Of a DNA stretch of 34,732 nucleotides, positions 7,717 through 16,125 are shown one piece after another. The notes beneath the pieces were generated by a model, which saw only the letters and a list, made by a program, of their open reading frames with translations, was not told the DNA's origin and did no database searches. The position numbers were made by a program, and so were the translations under genes. Each line of letters opens with the position of its first letter. Position 1 is the stretch's first letter. Location of the stretch: contig CAYWMD010000065.1 in assembly GCA_964458575.1 (NCBI GenBank), forward strand, positions 1 to 34,732, in the 5' to 3' direction. The stretch is from CAYWMD01 sp964458575 (GTDB lineage Bacteria; Verrucomicrobiota; Verrucomicrobiia; Limisphaerales; JADLHS01).

Positions 7717-8640
7717 ATGAAAATGAGATTCACGATCCTCTGTCTGTTGTTGGGAGGCTGGCTTGCTTACGCGCAACCAGAGCCGCGGCCAACGTCCGCG
7801 GCGGTAACGGCCGCCCAGAGCGAAACGACCATCACCACCAACGGCGCCATGCGCATCATCAGCGCGAACGGAATTCCCAATCATGTTACCGGGCAATTTC
7901 CCAATCGCGGCAATCCGAACAGCATTTCATCCAAGCATTACGAATTCCACGTTCCCTTGGATCTCAAAGTGGCGGCAAAGCCCACCTCATCCCGCATCGC
8001 GTGGTTCGGGGTGGCGCTCAACGGCGTGCCGTTCGAGCCGGGCACGGCAGAGTTTTGGAATGGCAACACCAACTGGGTGCATGAAGCCATCGGTGGTTCG
8101 TCCAACCTCGGCCTGGATCAGAACAACGCACATGTGCAACCCAACGGCGCGTATCATTATCACAGCCTCCCCACCGGCCTCATCGCCAAACTGGGCGGCG
8201 ACGGAAAGCAAATGGTGTTGGTCGGCTGGGCGGGGGACGGGTTTCCGATTTACACGAGTTACGGCCACGCAATTGCGAATGACGCAAGAAGTCCCTTGAA
8301 GAAAATGCGTTCGAGCTATCGGGTCAAGCAGGGTGGGCGTCCGGGAAACCCGGCCGGCCCCGGCGGCAAATACAACGGCGAGTTCAGCGCGGATTTCGAA
8401 TACGTGAGCGGCGCGGGCGACCTGGACGAGTGCAACGGGCGTTTCGGGGTGACGCCGGAATTTCCCCGGGGAATTTATCACTACTACATCACGGAGGAAT
8501 TTCCGTTCGTGTCGCGTTTGTGGCGGGGAACGCCGGACAGAAGTTTCATGAAACCGTGGCCGCGACCGGGTGCGGGCGTTCAGGGGCAAAGAGGGCAACG
8601 ACGCACTGGCGGACCAGGTGCGTGGACCACCACCCGCTAA
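7717..8640 (+). CDS. Second secreted YHYH-domain protein
   Basis: Exported 307-residue protein, last gene of the four-gene operon. The signal peptide is MKMRFTILCLLLGGWLAYAQ. The YHYH motif is at residues 146-149 (GAYHYHSLP); the second motif WAGDGFPIYTSYGH has its Asp at 174, and 'RFGVTPEFPRGIYHYYITEE' parallels the end of the domain in the gene at 2902. It lacks the extra C-terminal sandwich of the first copy and ends in a basic, Gly/Arg-rich tail. It starts 10 bases after the DUF1566 gene, with AAAGAA as weak ribosome-binding site. It ends 23 bases before the convergent sialidase-like gene. Function unknown; the two YHYH copies bracketing a copper/heme protein suggest a shared periplasmic or surface process. 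Confidence 0.87.
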   Translation: MKMRFTILCLLLGGWLAYAQPEPRPTSAAVTAAQSETTITTNGAMRIISANGIPNHVTGQFPNRGNPNSISSKHYEFHVPLDLKVAAKPTSSRIAWFGVALNGVPFEPGTAEFWNGNTNWVHEAIGGSSNLGLDQNNAHVQPNGAYHYHSLPTGLIAKLGGDGKQMVLVGWAGDGFPIYTSYGHAIANDARSPLKKMRSSYRVKQGGRPGNPAGPGGKYNGEFSADFEYVSGAGDLDECNGRFGVTPEFPRGIYHYYITEEFPFVSRLWRGTPDRSFMKPWPRPGAGVQGQRGQRRTGGPGAWTTTR

Positions 8641-8663
8641 CGCGATCGCTGGGGGGTCTGCTC

Positions 8664-10499
8664 CTAGCGGGTTAGTGCGCGGTAATTACCGATCGCTTCC
8701 GTGGTGCGGAGGGCCCGATTGTAAATCCTTGCCTGCTTCAGTTCCCCGCGCAGTGCCGGCGCGAGGCGCAATTCGCGGTCGCCGCTGATGTCCTTGAGGG
8801 TGGGATTGAAGCGCCCGAAACCGAACGGACGTTCCGTGCCGCCGTCGTTCAGGACGCCGTCCACGACAAAGCAAATGACCTTGGCGCGGCCGTCCACAAT
8901 GATGACGATATGATGCAGGGCGTTCGTCTTGAGCAGGCCTGCGTCGCAATTCCAAAACGCGGCCTGCCAGCCGTCGCACATTTCGAACCGCACCGTGCCG
9001 CGTTCGGCGGTGCGCAACACATACCCGCGGCCGGCTTCGTCGCGCGAATCGAGCAGGATTTGTCCGGGCGATAGGTCGGAGAATTCCACCGCCACGTCAA
9101 TGGTAAGGCTGCCGGCGGTGTCGGGCAGGGGAGTCCGGCGCTGGAGGTCGCCGCACAGCGGAGCGATTCGTGGAGCGGGCGCACCGGAATGAGCGGCGCA
9201 TCTTTCACCCGTGAGATCCAATACGAGGCCGTCCTTCGCGACATCGCGCCGCGAGTCTTGATGCCACAAGGCTTCGAGCAGGCTGGTTTCCACGTCCATC
9301 ACTCGGGCTTCGGTCTTTTGCGTGGCGGAAATGTAATAACGTCCGCCGGCTTCCACGAGGTCGGGGTAACTGCAACCTTCCAAGCCGCCTTCCACATACG
9401 CGACGATTTCGGGCTGCGACCAGTGCATGAATCCGTCCTGCAACTGACCGCCGCTCAACCAGCCGATGTTGCGGCTGCCGGAGTTGAGGCCGTTGTTATA
9501 GGTGGTGGTCCCGTTGTTGTGAAACCAGAGGAGATAGCGGCCGTTGCGCGTCTTCCAGATTTTGGTGCAGGCGCGCGACTGTTTCACGACTCGCCCGTCG
9601 GGTTGATAGCGTAGTTTGTCGGGCTTGGTCCAGGTGTGACCGCCATCGCGGCTGTACGTGCTGCCCGCATGACCTTGCGTCGTGCGATACACCGCGTAGA
9701 AGTCGTCCTTTTCCAGATGCACGACGTCAAATTCCTCCTGAACCGAACCGAAATCCTCCTTGCGCACGCCGTGATCGCCGTCGGGCAGCAACTGCCATTC
9801 GATCTTTCGCGGGTCCGGCTCGTTGAGCAGATTGTCCGAGCGGAAAAACCAGCCCTCGCCCTCCTGGAGGATGTACTTTCCCAGCTTGGTGAAGCCGAAC
9901 ATGATCTTGCCGTCGAAATACGTCGGTGTGCCGATGGCCCACCACATTTGCAGACGGCCCTGCCATTCGTTGCCGCGATCCACGGCGGTCAGGCGCATGG
10001 GCACGCGGTGGCGATCGGACCACGTCTTGCCCTTGTCGTCGGAGTAACGGTAACAACACCAACCCTGCATGTCGTCGCGGATTTTTTTCCCGTTCGGCAA
10101 CGCGCTGATGGCGTCGCCGTTGTAACAGTAGAAGGCAAAAACGCGGTCGGTTGGGGTGATCGAAGCCACGGCGTAGGCCGACGTAATCTGCTTGTCGGCC
10201 GGCTCAACATCCACCAGCGGCGACCAGGTCTGGCCTTGGTCCGTGCTGGAACTGGCAACAACGTGCTGACCGGGTTCGCCTTCCTTCCCTTTGCCCGTCG
10301 TGAGCACGCACACCCACGTGCCGTCCTTGGTGACGACGATGCGGGGCTGGTCGCAGTAGTTTTCCGCGGGGATCAGCTTGCCATTGGCAAAATTGCGCGG
10401 GTCGGGGCTGGCGACAGCGCTTCCGGTCAGGCTGGCAACCCCCAGCCAGCCCATCGCGAGCCAACGCAGTGGCGGGAACAGAAATCGAGTTAATGACAT
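8664..10499 (-). CDS. Sialidase-like BNR-repeat protein with C-terminal LamG domain
   Basis: Exported protein of 611 residues with signal peptide (MSLTRFLFPPLRWLAMGW... to AVASPD). A six-bladed sialidase-type propeller is indicated by three Asp boxes: SSTDQGQTWSP (about 84-94), YSDDKGKTWSD (about 153-163) and YSRDGGHTWTKP (about 280), and by an early QPRIVV strand of the kind that carries the first catalytic arginine in exo-sialidases. The last 150 residues form a LamG module ('ILLDSRDEAGRGYVLRT', 'HIVIIVDGRAKVICFVVDGV'). Such proteins remove sugars from extracellular glycans; sialic acid itself may not be the substrate. ATG 10499 was preferred over TTG 10505. It is transcribed convergently to the YHYH operon and divergently from the prepilin-like gene. 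Confidence 0.85.
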   Translation of the reverse strand: MSLTRFLFPPLRWLAMGWLGVASLTGSAVASPDPRNFANGKLIPAENYCDQPRIVVTKDGTWVCVLTTGKGKEGEPGQHVVASSSTDQGQTWSPLVDVEPADKQITSAYAVASITPTDRVFAFYCYNGDAISALPNGKKIRDDMQGWCCYRYSDDKGKTWSDRHRVPMRLTAVDRGNEWQGRLQMWWAIGTPTYFDGKIMFGFTKLGKYILQEGEGWFFRSDNLLNEPDPRKIEWQLLPDGDHGVRKEDFGSVQEEFDVVHLEKDDFYAVYRTTQGHAGSTYSRDGGHTWTKPDKLRYQPDGRVVKQSRACTKIWKTRNGRYLLWFHNNGTTTYNNGLNSGSRNIGWLSGGQLQDGFMHWSQPEIVAYVEGGLEGCSYPDLVEAGGRYYISATQKTEARVMDVETSLLEALWHQDSRRDVAKDGLVLDLTGERCAAHSGAPAPRIAPLCGDLQRRTPLPDTAGSLTIDVAVEFSDLSPGQILLDSRDEAGRGYVLRTAERGTVRFEMCDGWQAAFWNCDAGLLKTNALHHIVIIVDGRAKVICFVVDGVLNDGGTERPFGFGRFNPTLKDISGDRELRLAPALRGELKQARIYNRALRTTEAIGNYRALTR

Positions 10500-10606
10500 C
10501 CACAAATGTTGGGTGGTGGCGTCCGGCTTGGAAAGCTTTCTTTCAATCCGGGCGATTTTTTATGACGGGGTTTTTCAACCGGATCCATTCGACCGGACCT
10601 TTCCAC

Positions 10607-10635
10607 TTGTGAACATCCAGGTCGCACGGTATGGT
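10607..10635 (+). promoter_or_regulatory. Candidate sigma-70-type promoter for the prepilin-like gene
   Basis: TTGTGA (10607-10612) and TATGGT (10630-10635) are separated by exactly 17 bases, and the start codon follows 32 bases after the -10 box. It lies in the 168-base divergent space between the sialidase-like gene and the prepilin-like gene. Sequence match only. Confidence 0.4.
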
Positions 10636-10667
10636 TCATTGCAAGTTCGAAACTGCAGATCGAAGCC

Positions 10668-11489
10668 ATGACCAACCTCCAGGCGGTTAACCGAAAAGCG
10701 GCCGGGTTCACCCTCATCGAATTATTGGTGGTCATCGCAATCATTGCCATACTGGCCGCCTTGCTCCTGCCGACGCTGACCAAGGCGAAAGCCAGGGCCA
10801 AAGGCATTCAGTGTCTGAACAATCTCCGCCAGATGATGGTCGGCTGGAAGATGTACCCCGATGATTTCAACGACCTGCTGCTGGCCAGCCTGAGCGATGA
10901 TGCCATCAAGGCGCAAAAGCGGGTTAAGTGGGTGGATGGCAATCTGACTGATGCCAGCAACTCTGGCACGTGGGATCCGGCGGTGTACATCGCCAAGAGT
11001 CCGCTGATGCCCTACATCGGTAACAATTTTTCAGTTTGGCGATGCCCGGCGGATCCCGTCACGGTTCGAAACAATTCCGGCATCAGGGTGCCGCGCGTGC
11101 GCAGCAACTCGATGAGCCAGGTCTTTGACTTCGGCGGCTGGCTGCCACCCTCAAATTATCGGGTGTATGCAAAAGGATCGGAAATCGTGAAACCCGCGGA
11201 TACGTGGGTGCTGGTGGACGAGCATCCCGACAGCATCAACGACGCGGCTTGCGCCGTGGAAATAGCGCTGCCGACCGCGACCTCCGCCCGGATCATTGAT
11301 TATCCAGCCAGTTTCCACAACGGCGCGAGCGGGCTCTCGTACGCTGACGGTCATTCGGCCCTCCACCGCTGGCGCGGCTCAAAAATCCGACCGCCGGTGA
11401 CAGGCAATCAAATCCAGTTGGTGGTGGATGCGGGCGACTCGATCAATGACATCAAGTGGTGGTCGTCGGTCACGACGGTCAGAAAATAA
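10668..11489 (+). CDS. Prepilin-type H-X9-DG protein (pseudopilin-like)
   Basis: A 273-residue member of the large family of prepilin-like proteins with a DUF1559/H-X9-DG C-terminus, amplified in Planctomycetes, Verrucomicrobia and Lentisphaerae. The class III leader and N-terminal helix are clear: GFTLIELLVVIAIIAILAA, cleaved before Phe by a prepilin peptidase with Glu5 in place, then the family's KAKARAKGIQCLNNLRQM. The signature His-X9-Asp-Gly is near the end (FHNGASGLSYADGHSALHRW). These proteins are thought to be surface or type II secretion pseudopilins, but their task is not established. The start ATG precedes a short basic n-region. It shares its general layout with the gene at 12399. 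Confidence 0.9.
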   Translation: MTNLQAVNRKAAGFTLIELLVVIAIIAILAALLLPTLTKAKARAKGIQCLNNLRQMMVGWKMYPDDFNDLLLASLSDDAIKAQKRVKWVDGNLTDASNSGTWDPAVYIAKSPLMPYIGNNFSVWRCPADPVTVRNNSGIRVPRVRSNSMSQVFDFGGWLPPSNYRVYAKGSEIVKPADTWVLVDEHPDSINDAACAVEIALPTATSARIIDYPASFHNGASGLSYADGHSALHRWRGSKIRPPVTGNQIQLVVDAGDSINDIKWWSSVTTVRK

Positions 11490-11826
11490 CTCTTTGCGCG
11501 TCTGCGGTCCGGGGGAAACCAACCGCGTCCCGTTTCGTACGGTAACGATTCCGCGTTTCATCGGAAATAGCGCGGCGCCTTTTTGCCGGGTCGCGTGCCG
11601 AGACAAAATTTGTCGGGAATAAATGCTTGACGCTGGACAAACCGTGAATAATTTCCTTTCAGGATCCGTCAACTCCGTACGCATCGGAGCAACCGGTGAC
11701 AAAACAGTACTCGTGTCGCAAGCAATTATCGCCCACGATTGGGCAATTTCCGGCGAGCCGCCGTCGCGATGGTGTGTTATGTTGTGCAAGCTGGAGTTGT
11801 TGTGATAGAATCAGATTTATCTGACT
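11490..11826. other. 337-base non-coding stretch with weak promoter-like boxes
   Basis: No convincing gene. A short frame from ATG 11623 (60 codons) has no ribosome-binding site or recognisable motif. TTGACG (11627-11632) with TAATTT 16 bases later, and nearer the next gene TTGTGC (11782-11787) with TAGAAT (11806-11811) at an 18-base spacing, are possible promoters for the lipoprotein gene. A small inverted repeat GACAAA-A-TTTGTC is at 11602-11614. Confidence 0.4.
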
Positions 11827-12321
11827 ATGAACGAATCAATTGATCATACAGTTAAGTTCACACCGACGGGTTCAAACTCAGCCGTCCGTCGCGATCATCG
11901 TACTGCTGCCGTTAACGCCATTGGCGGCGTTGGTCTTGTCATCGCGGCCTTGCTGCTCGCGGGTTGCGGCAAGAGTTCAACGACGAGTCAAGCCACGCAG
12001 GAGGATGCCAAGCCCGTGAACGTGGAAGCGTCGGCGGATGCGCAGCAGCAGGCCAGGGTGGCGCAAGCCGCGGCGATCCGTGATGGCATTGTTCCGCCGG
12101 AGCCGGCCCTGAAACTACGGGGCGGTGAACTGGCGACACGGGAGGTCCTCGATGCTTACAACCAGTACTTGCTCCGTTACATTGCCCAAAACCGGGAGGC
12201 GCCAGAATCCATGCAGGAATTGATGCGCATCCGCACATTACCCCGTTTGCCAACGGCGCCGTCGGGCAAACGGATTGTTTACGATCCATTGAACCGCCTC
12301 ATCAAGTTGGACCCGCCCTGA
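11827..12321 (+). CDS. Small predicted lipoprotein
   Basis: A 164-residue protein with a long, hydrophilic n-region, a hydrophobic stretch (GGVGLVIAALLLAGC) and a good lipobox with Cys47 in LAGC. After the lipid anchor comes a Ser/Thr/Gln/Ala-rich linker, then a short helical domain ('LDAYNQYLLRYIAQNREAP', 'MQELMRIRTLPRLPTAPSGKR') and a final 'IVYDPLNRLIKLDPP'. I do not recognise a named family; the tail resembles short conserved proteins that accompany prepilin-like genes in Verrucomicrobia. It sits between two such genes, 78 bases before the second. It could anchor or escort the pseudopilins, but this is a guess from position. An in-frame later start is possible since the n-region is unusually long. 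Confidence 0.7.
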   Translation: MNESIDHTVKFTPTGSNSAVRRDHRTAAVNAIGGVGLVIAALLLAGCGKSSTTSQATQEDAKPVNVEASADAQQQARVAQAAAIRDGIVPPEPALKLRGGELATREVLDAYNQYLLRYIAQNREAPESMQELMRIRTLPRLPTAPSGKRIVYDPLNRLIKLDPP

Positions 12322-12398
12322 ACCTGTGGGCACGTTTTCCAAATGCGAACGATTTAAAGCAAACGATCAAACATAGCTCCCCCCGAACATTGACAACC

Positions 12399-13205
12399 AT
12401 GAAGTGCAATCGTAGTAACGCCGGATTCACCCTTATCGAACTGCTTGTCGTCATTGCCATCATCGCCATCCTGGCGGCGATGCTGCTCCCCGCGCTGGCC
12501 AAGGCCAAGGATAAAGCGTTGCGCGTCCAATGCTTGAATAACAACAAGCAGATTGGGCTGGCCGTGCAGATTTACCTGGGTGACAACCGGGAAGAGTTCC
12601 CCTTCGGCACCCGCTGCACCGGCGGCGGGACGGGCCCGGGCAGTCTGCTCGATGAGACCACCTGGCCATATCAATTGGCGCTCTATATGTCGGGAGCGCG
12701 GGGGGCTGCGGTCACGAACCAGGTGGGCGTTTACATTTGCCCCAAGGTGCGGCAGGAGGACTACGCGTTGAACTGGGCATACCAGTTGCATTTCATGGGC
12801 AACCGCTGCGTGATAGCGGACACGGGCGACCTGCCCAGCCCGGTTCGCAGTGTCCAAATGGGGCGAACTTCCATCTATTGGCTGATCATGGAAAAGGGTC
12901 CTAGCGATACGGCCAATATTCGGCCGGGAGGATTGATGAATCCCGTGCTGGCGGCGTGGAATGTTCCTCCGGGTTCGCAGCAGTATCGTCGCCACAGCGG
13001 AGGTTTTACGGCCACCGCATGTGACGGTCATGCCGAGTGGTTGAAGGCCCCGCCATACACCCCAGGCAAACCAGCACCCCAAAATTGGGGAGAATTGGGT
13101 GACACGAGTGACGGCTCCAATCCTGCCAGTACCTGGATTGATAATGGTCCAATCAAGAAGCTGTATTGCCGCAAGTTCCAAGGGCAGGGCAACGTCGCCT
13201 TCTAA
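12399..13205 (+). CDS. Prepilin-type H-X9-DG protein (second copy)
   Basis: A 268-residue pseudopilin-like protein. The prepilin leader and helix read GFTLIELLVVIAIIAILAA, then 'KAKDKALRVQCLNNNKQIG', typical of the DUF1559-like family. The H-X9-DG signature is RRHSGGFTATACDGHAEW. It ends with a short tail 'NGPIKKLYCRKFQGQGNVAF'. I chose ATG 12399 rather than TTG 12390, three codons earlier. Immediately behind the stop lies decayed DNA that encodes a second version of this protein's last 70 residues (13240-13420), showing that this gene family was once tandem here. The GH172 gene downstream may be its partner, since fragments of both kinds of gene occur together in the decayed stretch. Confidence 0.9.
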   Translation: MKCNRSNAGFTLIELLVVIAIIAILAAMLLPALAKAKDKALRVQCLNNNKQIGLAVQIYLGDNREEFPFGTRCTGGGTGPGSLLDETTWPYQLALYMSGARGAAVTNQVGVYICPKVRQEDYALNWAYQLHFMGNRCVIADTGDLPSPVRSVQMGRTSIYWLIMEKGPSDTANIRPGGLMNPVLAAWNVPPGSQQYRRHSGGFTATACDGHAEWLKAPPYTPGKPAPQNWGELGDTSDGSNPASTWIDNGPIKKLYCRKFQGQGNVAF

Positions 13206-13239
13206 TCATTTCGAGCAGTTTCGTGCTCCTGCGATTTGG

Positions 13240-13430
13240 GATTACCCGGATACCGCCGGCAGTCGGGCAGCTTCACACCAACAGCCTGTGACGGTCACGC
13301 TGAACGGTTGAAGCCTCCCATATTTCGGCCCGGCGTGCCTGTGCCAGTCAGTTTTGCAGGGTTGGGATACAACGGTCCAATCAAGAACCGGTATTGTCGC
13401 GAATTCCAGAGTGACGGAAGCGGGGCCATT
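13240..13430 (+). pseudogene. Decayed 3' end of a prepilin-type H-X9-DG gene
   Basis: This stretch translates to a diverged copy of the end of the preceding gene. 'YRRQSGSFTPTACDGHAER' parallels YRRHSGGFTATACDGHAEW, and 'NGPIKNRYCREFQSDGSG' parallels NGPIKKLYCRKFQGQGN. The signature His has become Gln, there is no start codon context, no N-terminal helix, and the frame runs on past the expected stop. It is the remnant of a duplicated gene, not a live one. Confidence 0.75.
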
Positions 13431-13469
13431 TCACCGCCGACAACTGCTGCGAACGCTGCCCGCCTTACG

Positions 13470-13555
13470 CTTTGCCTTTGACGCCTTGATCGCGCGGACG
13501 TTTGCCTACACGCGCCGCCGGTTTCGACCTGCGAAAGCTTCAGGTCACGAAGTGA
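13470..13555 (+). pseudogene. Decayed 3' end of a GH172 (DUF2961) gene
   Basis: The last 25 codons of the intact GH172 gene at 13775 recur here in decayed form. FDAL...YTR is readable in one frame (from 13477), then a 2-base deletion moves the match to another frame, where GFDLRKLQVTK followed by TGA (13553-13555) parallels GFDLRKIQVNQ-stop at 15274-15307. Only the tail remains; everything upstream is replaced by the prepilin-like fragment. Confidence 0.72.
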
Positions 13556-13774
13556 CGGCCGACTGAATCGCCGGTCTGGAGTAACTCAAGTCCGCACACC
13601 CGGCCCTGTTCGCATCGAAGTGATCGTTGGGGAAAGGCTTGATGATCTTTCGTCCCCGAAACGACACCAGCCTCCTTCATCGCGCGTGGAGTTGACATAA
13701 GCCTGGCCCGGCTTGAATACTCGTGGCTGTGGTTCGTCATGGGTTATGGACTTTAATGTGAACTTCCTTGGTTT

Positions 13775-15307
13775 ATGAAATCGCTCCAATTCTTCTCCAC
13801 CGTTGCGTATGTCATTTCGTTTTCCACCGCCTGCGCGCAACTCGAACCTGGCAATCCCTTGTCCGGCATCGAGAAACTCAAGGACTTCGAGACGATGCGC
13901 GCATCCTCCTCGGATACCAACTGGATCAGCGGCAACGCTGACGCGCGACGCATCGAGCCGGGCGATACGCTCACGCTCGCCGACCTGGAAGGGCCGGGCG
14001 TCATCACGCACATCTGGTGCACCATCGCCCACAGCGTCCCGTTTTACTCGCGGCAACTCACGCTTCGCATCTACTGGGACGGCGAAAAACATCCGAGCGT
14101 CGAATGTCCCATCGGCGATTTCTTCGGCATCGGGCATGGCGTGGACAAGCCGTTCATGTCCATTCCCATTCGTGTTACCTCCGAGGGCCGGGCGCGGAAT
14201 TGCTACTGGCCCATGCCGTTTCGCAAGTCAGCCCGCATCACGGTGACCAATGACAGCAATGACCGTTGCCGGGCGTTCTACTACTACGTGGACTGGCAGA
14301 AACACAAATCGCTGCCGGACGATACGGCGTATTTCCACGCCATGTATCGCCAGGAATATCCGTGCGTCATGGGCCGCAACTACCTGCTCGCCGACATTGA
14401 AGGCCGCGGGCATTACGTTGGCACGATTCAGAGCGTCTATCACATGTCCGATGGCTGGTATGGCGAGGGCGACGATTTCTTTTTCATTGATGGCGAAGCC
14501 GCGCCGCGCCTGCGGGGCACGGGCACGGAGGATTATTTCTGCGACGCTTGGGGATTCCGGCAGCAGGACGGCCCATTTTACGGCACACCGCTGTGGGAAG
14601 GCTTCGAAGCCGGCGCGCGCTCCACCGCCTATCGCTTTCACCTGTCCGACCCGGTTGTCTTCAAGAAATCGCTGCGAGCGGAAATCGAACACAAAGGCTC
14701 GCAAAAATTTCCCGACGGCACGGACAACGGCTTCATCGAGCGTGACGACCTGATGTCCAGCGTGGCGTTCTGGTACCAAACCGAGCCGCACAAGCCGTGG
14801 CCCGCGATTCCACCCGGCCCGGAACGTCTTGCTTACCGTGAAGTGGCCTTGATCACGGGCGGACCGGCCACGACGCAGGCCAAGCATTCCGACCACCCCA
14901 TCAACGCACAGGACGCCAAGCGCCTGACCACCGATGGCAAATACCTGCTGTTCGCTCCCGCCGACGATAAGGGCTGGCTCGAGATCCATTTCAAACTGGA
15001 GCAAGCGTTGAGCACCGCGCTGTTCGCCAAGTTCATCAAGCTGCCGCGCGGCGGCAAATATCGCGTCAGCCTCGATGGCAAGGCCCTGGGCGGCTTTGAC
15101 TTTTATGCCACCAAGGTCGGCACCGAAGAGAAAAGCTGGCCCGCCCATCCACTCGCGGCGGGTGAGCACGTGTTGCGCTTCGACTGCGAGGGCAAGGCCG
15201 ACTTGTCCCAAGGCTACTGCCTCGGCTTCGACGCGTTGATGACCAAGGTTTTGGTTTACACACGGCCACCGGGATTCGATCTGCGAAAGATTCAGGTCAA
15301 TCAGTGA
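13775..15307 (+). CDS. Secreted GH172 (DUF2961) glycoside hydrolase
   Basis: Exported protein of 510 residues belonging to DUF2961, now glycoside hydrolase family 172, whose characterised members act on alpha-fructofuranosides and D-arabinofuranosides. The signal peptide is MKSLQFFSTVAYVISFSTACAQ. Family motifs appear in order: 'LADLEGPGVITHIWCTI' (about 70), 'FFGIGHGVDKPFMSIPI' (about 115), 'RGTGTEDYFCDAWGF' with Glu252, and 'LRAEIEHKGSQKFPDG' with Glu303/Glu305. Glu252 and one of the latter are candidates for the catalytic pair. The C-terminal third is a beta-sandwich ending GFDLRKIQVNQ. The length suits a single-copy family member. It is convergent to kdpE. A decayed tail of a sister gene lies just upstream. 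Substrate specificity cannot be read from the sequence. Confidence 0.88.
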   Translation: MKSLQFFSTVAYVISFSTACAQLEPGNPLSGIEKLKDFETMRASSSDTNWISGNADARRIEPGDTLTLADLEGPGVITHIWCTIAHSVPFYSRQLTLRIYWDGEKHPSVECPIGDFFGIGHGVDKPFMSIPIRVTSEGRARNCYWPMPFRKSARITVTNDSNDRCRAFYYYVDWQKHKSLPDDTAYFHAMYRQEYPCVMGRNYLLADIEGRGHYVGTIQSVYHMSDGWYGEGDDFFFIDGEAAPRLRGTGTEDYFCDAWGFRQQDGPFYGTPLWEGFEAGARSTAYRFHLSDPVVFKKSLRAEIEHKGSQKFPDGTDNGFIERDDLMSSVAFWYQTEPHKPWPAIPPGPERLAYREVALITGGPATTQAKHSDHPINAQDAKRLTTDGKYLLFAPADDKGWLEIHFKLEQALSTALFAKFIKLPRGGKYRVSLDGKALGGFDFYATKVGTEEKSWPAHPLAAGEHVLRFDCEGKADLSQGYCLGFDALMTKVLVYTRPPGFDLRKIQVNQ

Positions 15308-15432
15308 GGCGCGTGGCGCTGATGTCGCGGAGGCAGGGCCCATCCTGCGCCAACGCCCAAGCAGGTGACGTGATTGGCCAACTTAACGAACGAATCCGCG
15401 CGCGTCGAAATGGCGGCGCAAGACCGTGAACT

Positions 15433-16125
15433 TTATTCCCCGGCCTGAAGCCGATATCCGACGCCCGGCTCGGTGAGCAGCAGCCGCGGGCGCGACGGGT
15501 CGGTTTCGATCTTCTCGCGCAGGTGCGCGACGTAAACGCGCAGGTAATGCGTGTGTTCATCGTGGCCCGGTCCCCAGACTTCACGCAGGAGTTGACGATG
15601 GGTGAGGACTTTCCCCGCGTGGCGCGCCAGCAGCCGCAGAAGATTGTATTCCGTGACGCTGAGTTTGATTTCCCGACCGCTTGCCGTGACGCGGCGCGTT
15701 GCCAGGTCCACGATCAGATGCCCCGCCTGAAACACCGACAGTTCCTCCTGCTGTGAGGCACGACGTAACGCGACGCGTAGTCTCGCCAGCAGTTCGCTGG
15801 TGTTGAAGGGCTTGGTCACGTAATCGTCGGCTCCGGCGTCCAGTGCGGCGACCTTGCCGGCTTCATCGTCTTGCACGGAGAGAATGAGCACGGGCACGTT
15901 GCTCCACTCGCGCAGGCGGCGCAGGATTTCCTGGCCGGAGAGATCCGGCAGGCCGAGATCAAGAATTACGACCGCGGGCCGGTGCTGCGCGGCCAGGGCC
16001 AGTCCTTCCTGTCCGGTCGCTGCGGTCAAAACCCGGTAGGCATTCGCCTCCAACGTGACTGTGAGCAGCCGGCAGATTTGCGGCTCGTCGTCAATCACCA
16101 GGATCAGCGGTTTGGTCTCGCTCAT
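15433..16125 (-). CDS. kdpE: KdpE, OmpR-type response regulator of the kdp system
   Basis: Response regulator of 230 residues that activates transcription of the K+-uptake genes when phosphorylated by KdpD. The receiver domain has IDDEP, phospho-acceptor Asp56 in VVILDLGLPDLSG, and Lys in DDYVTKPFN. The winged-helix domain contains 'KLSVTEYNLLRLLARHAGKVLTHRQLLREVWG' split by the recognition region 'HTHYLRVYVAHLREKIE', diagnostic of KdpE. The start ATG (16125) overlaps the kdpD stop by ATGA, so the two are translationally coupled. It is the last gene of the locus. A site matching the known KdpE box lies upstream of the first gene (23855-23871). Confidence 0.95.
   Translation of the reverse strand: MSETKPLILVIDDEPQICRLLTVTLEANAYRVLTAATGQEGLALAAQHRPAVVILDLGLPDLSGQEILRRLREWSNVPVLILSVQDDEAGKVAALDAGADDYVTKPFNTSELLARLRVALRRASQQEELSVFQAGHLIVDLATRRVTASGREIKLSVTEYNLLRLLARHAGKVLTHRQLLREVWGPGHDEHTHYLRVYVAHLREKIETDPSRPRLLLTEPGVGYRLQAGE

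Noticed and set aside
8632..8672. Inverted repeat ACCCGCTA/TAGCGGGT between the convergent YHYH and sialidase-like genes as a bidirectional terminator
   Set aside because: Only 8 base pairs with a 25-base loop and no T-run on either side; it overlaps both stop codons and may be chance.
9636..10493. Open frame of 285 codons opposite the sialidase-like gene
   Set aside because: The minus-strand product has a signal peptide and Asp boxes; the plus-strand translation has no recognisable features.
11623..11805. Possible 60-aa gene
   Set aside because: No ribosome-binding site, no domain, and it lies in an intergenic stretch with promoter-like sequence.
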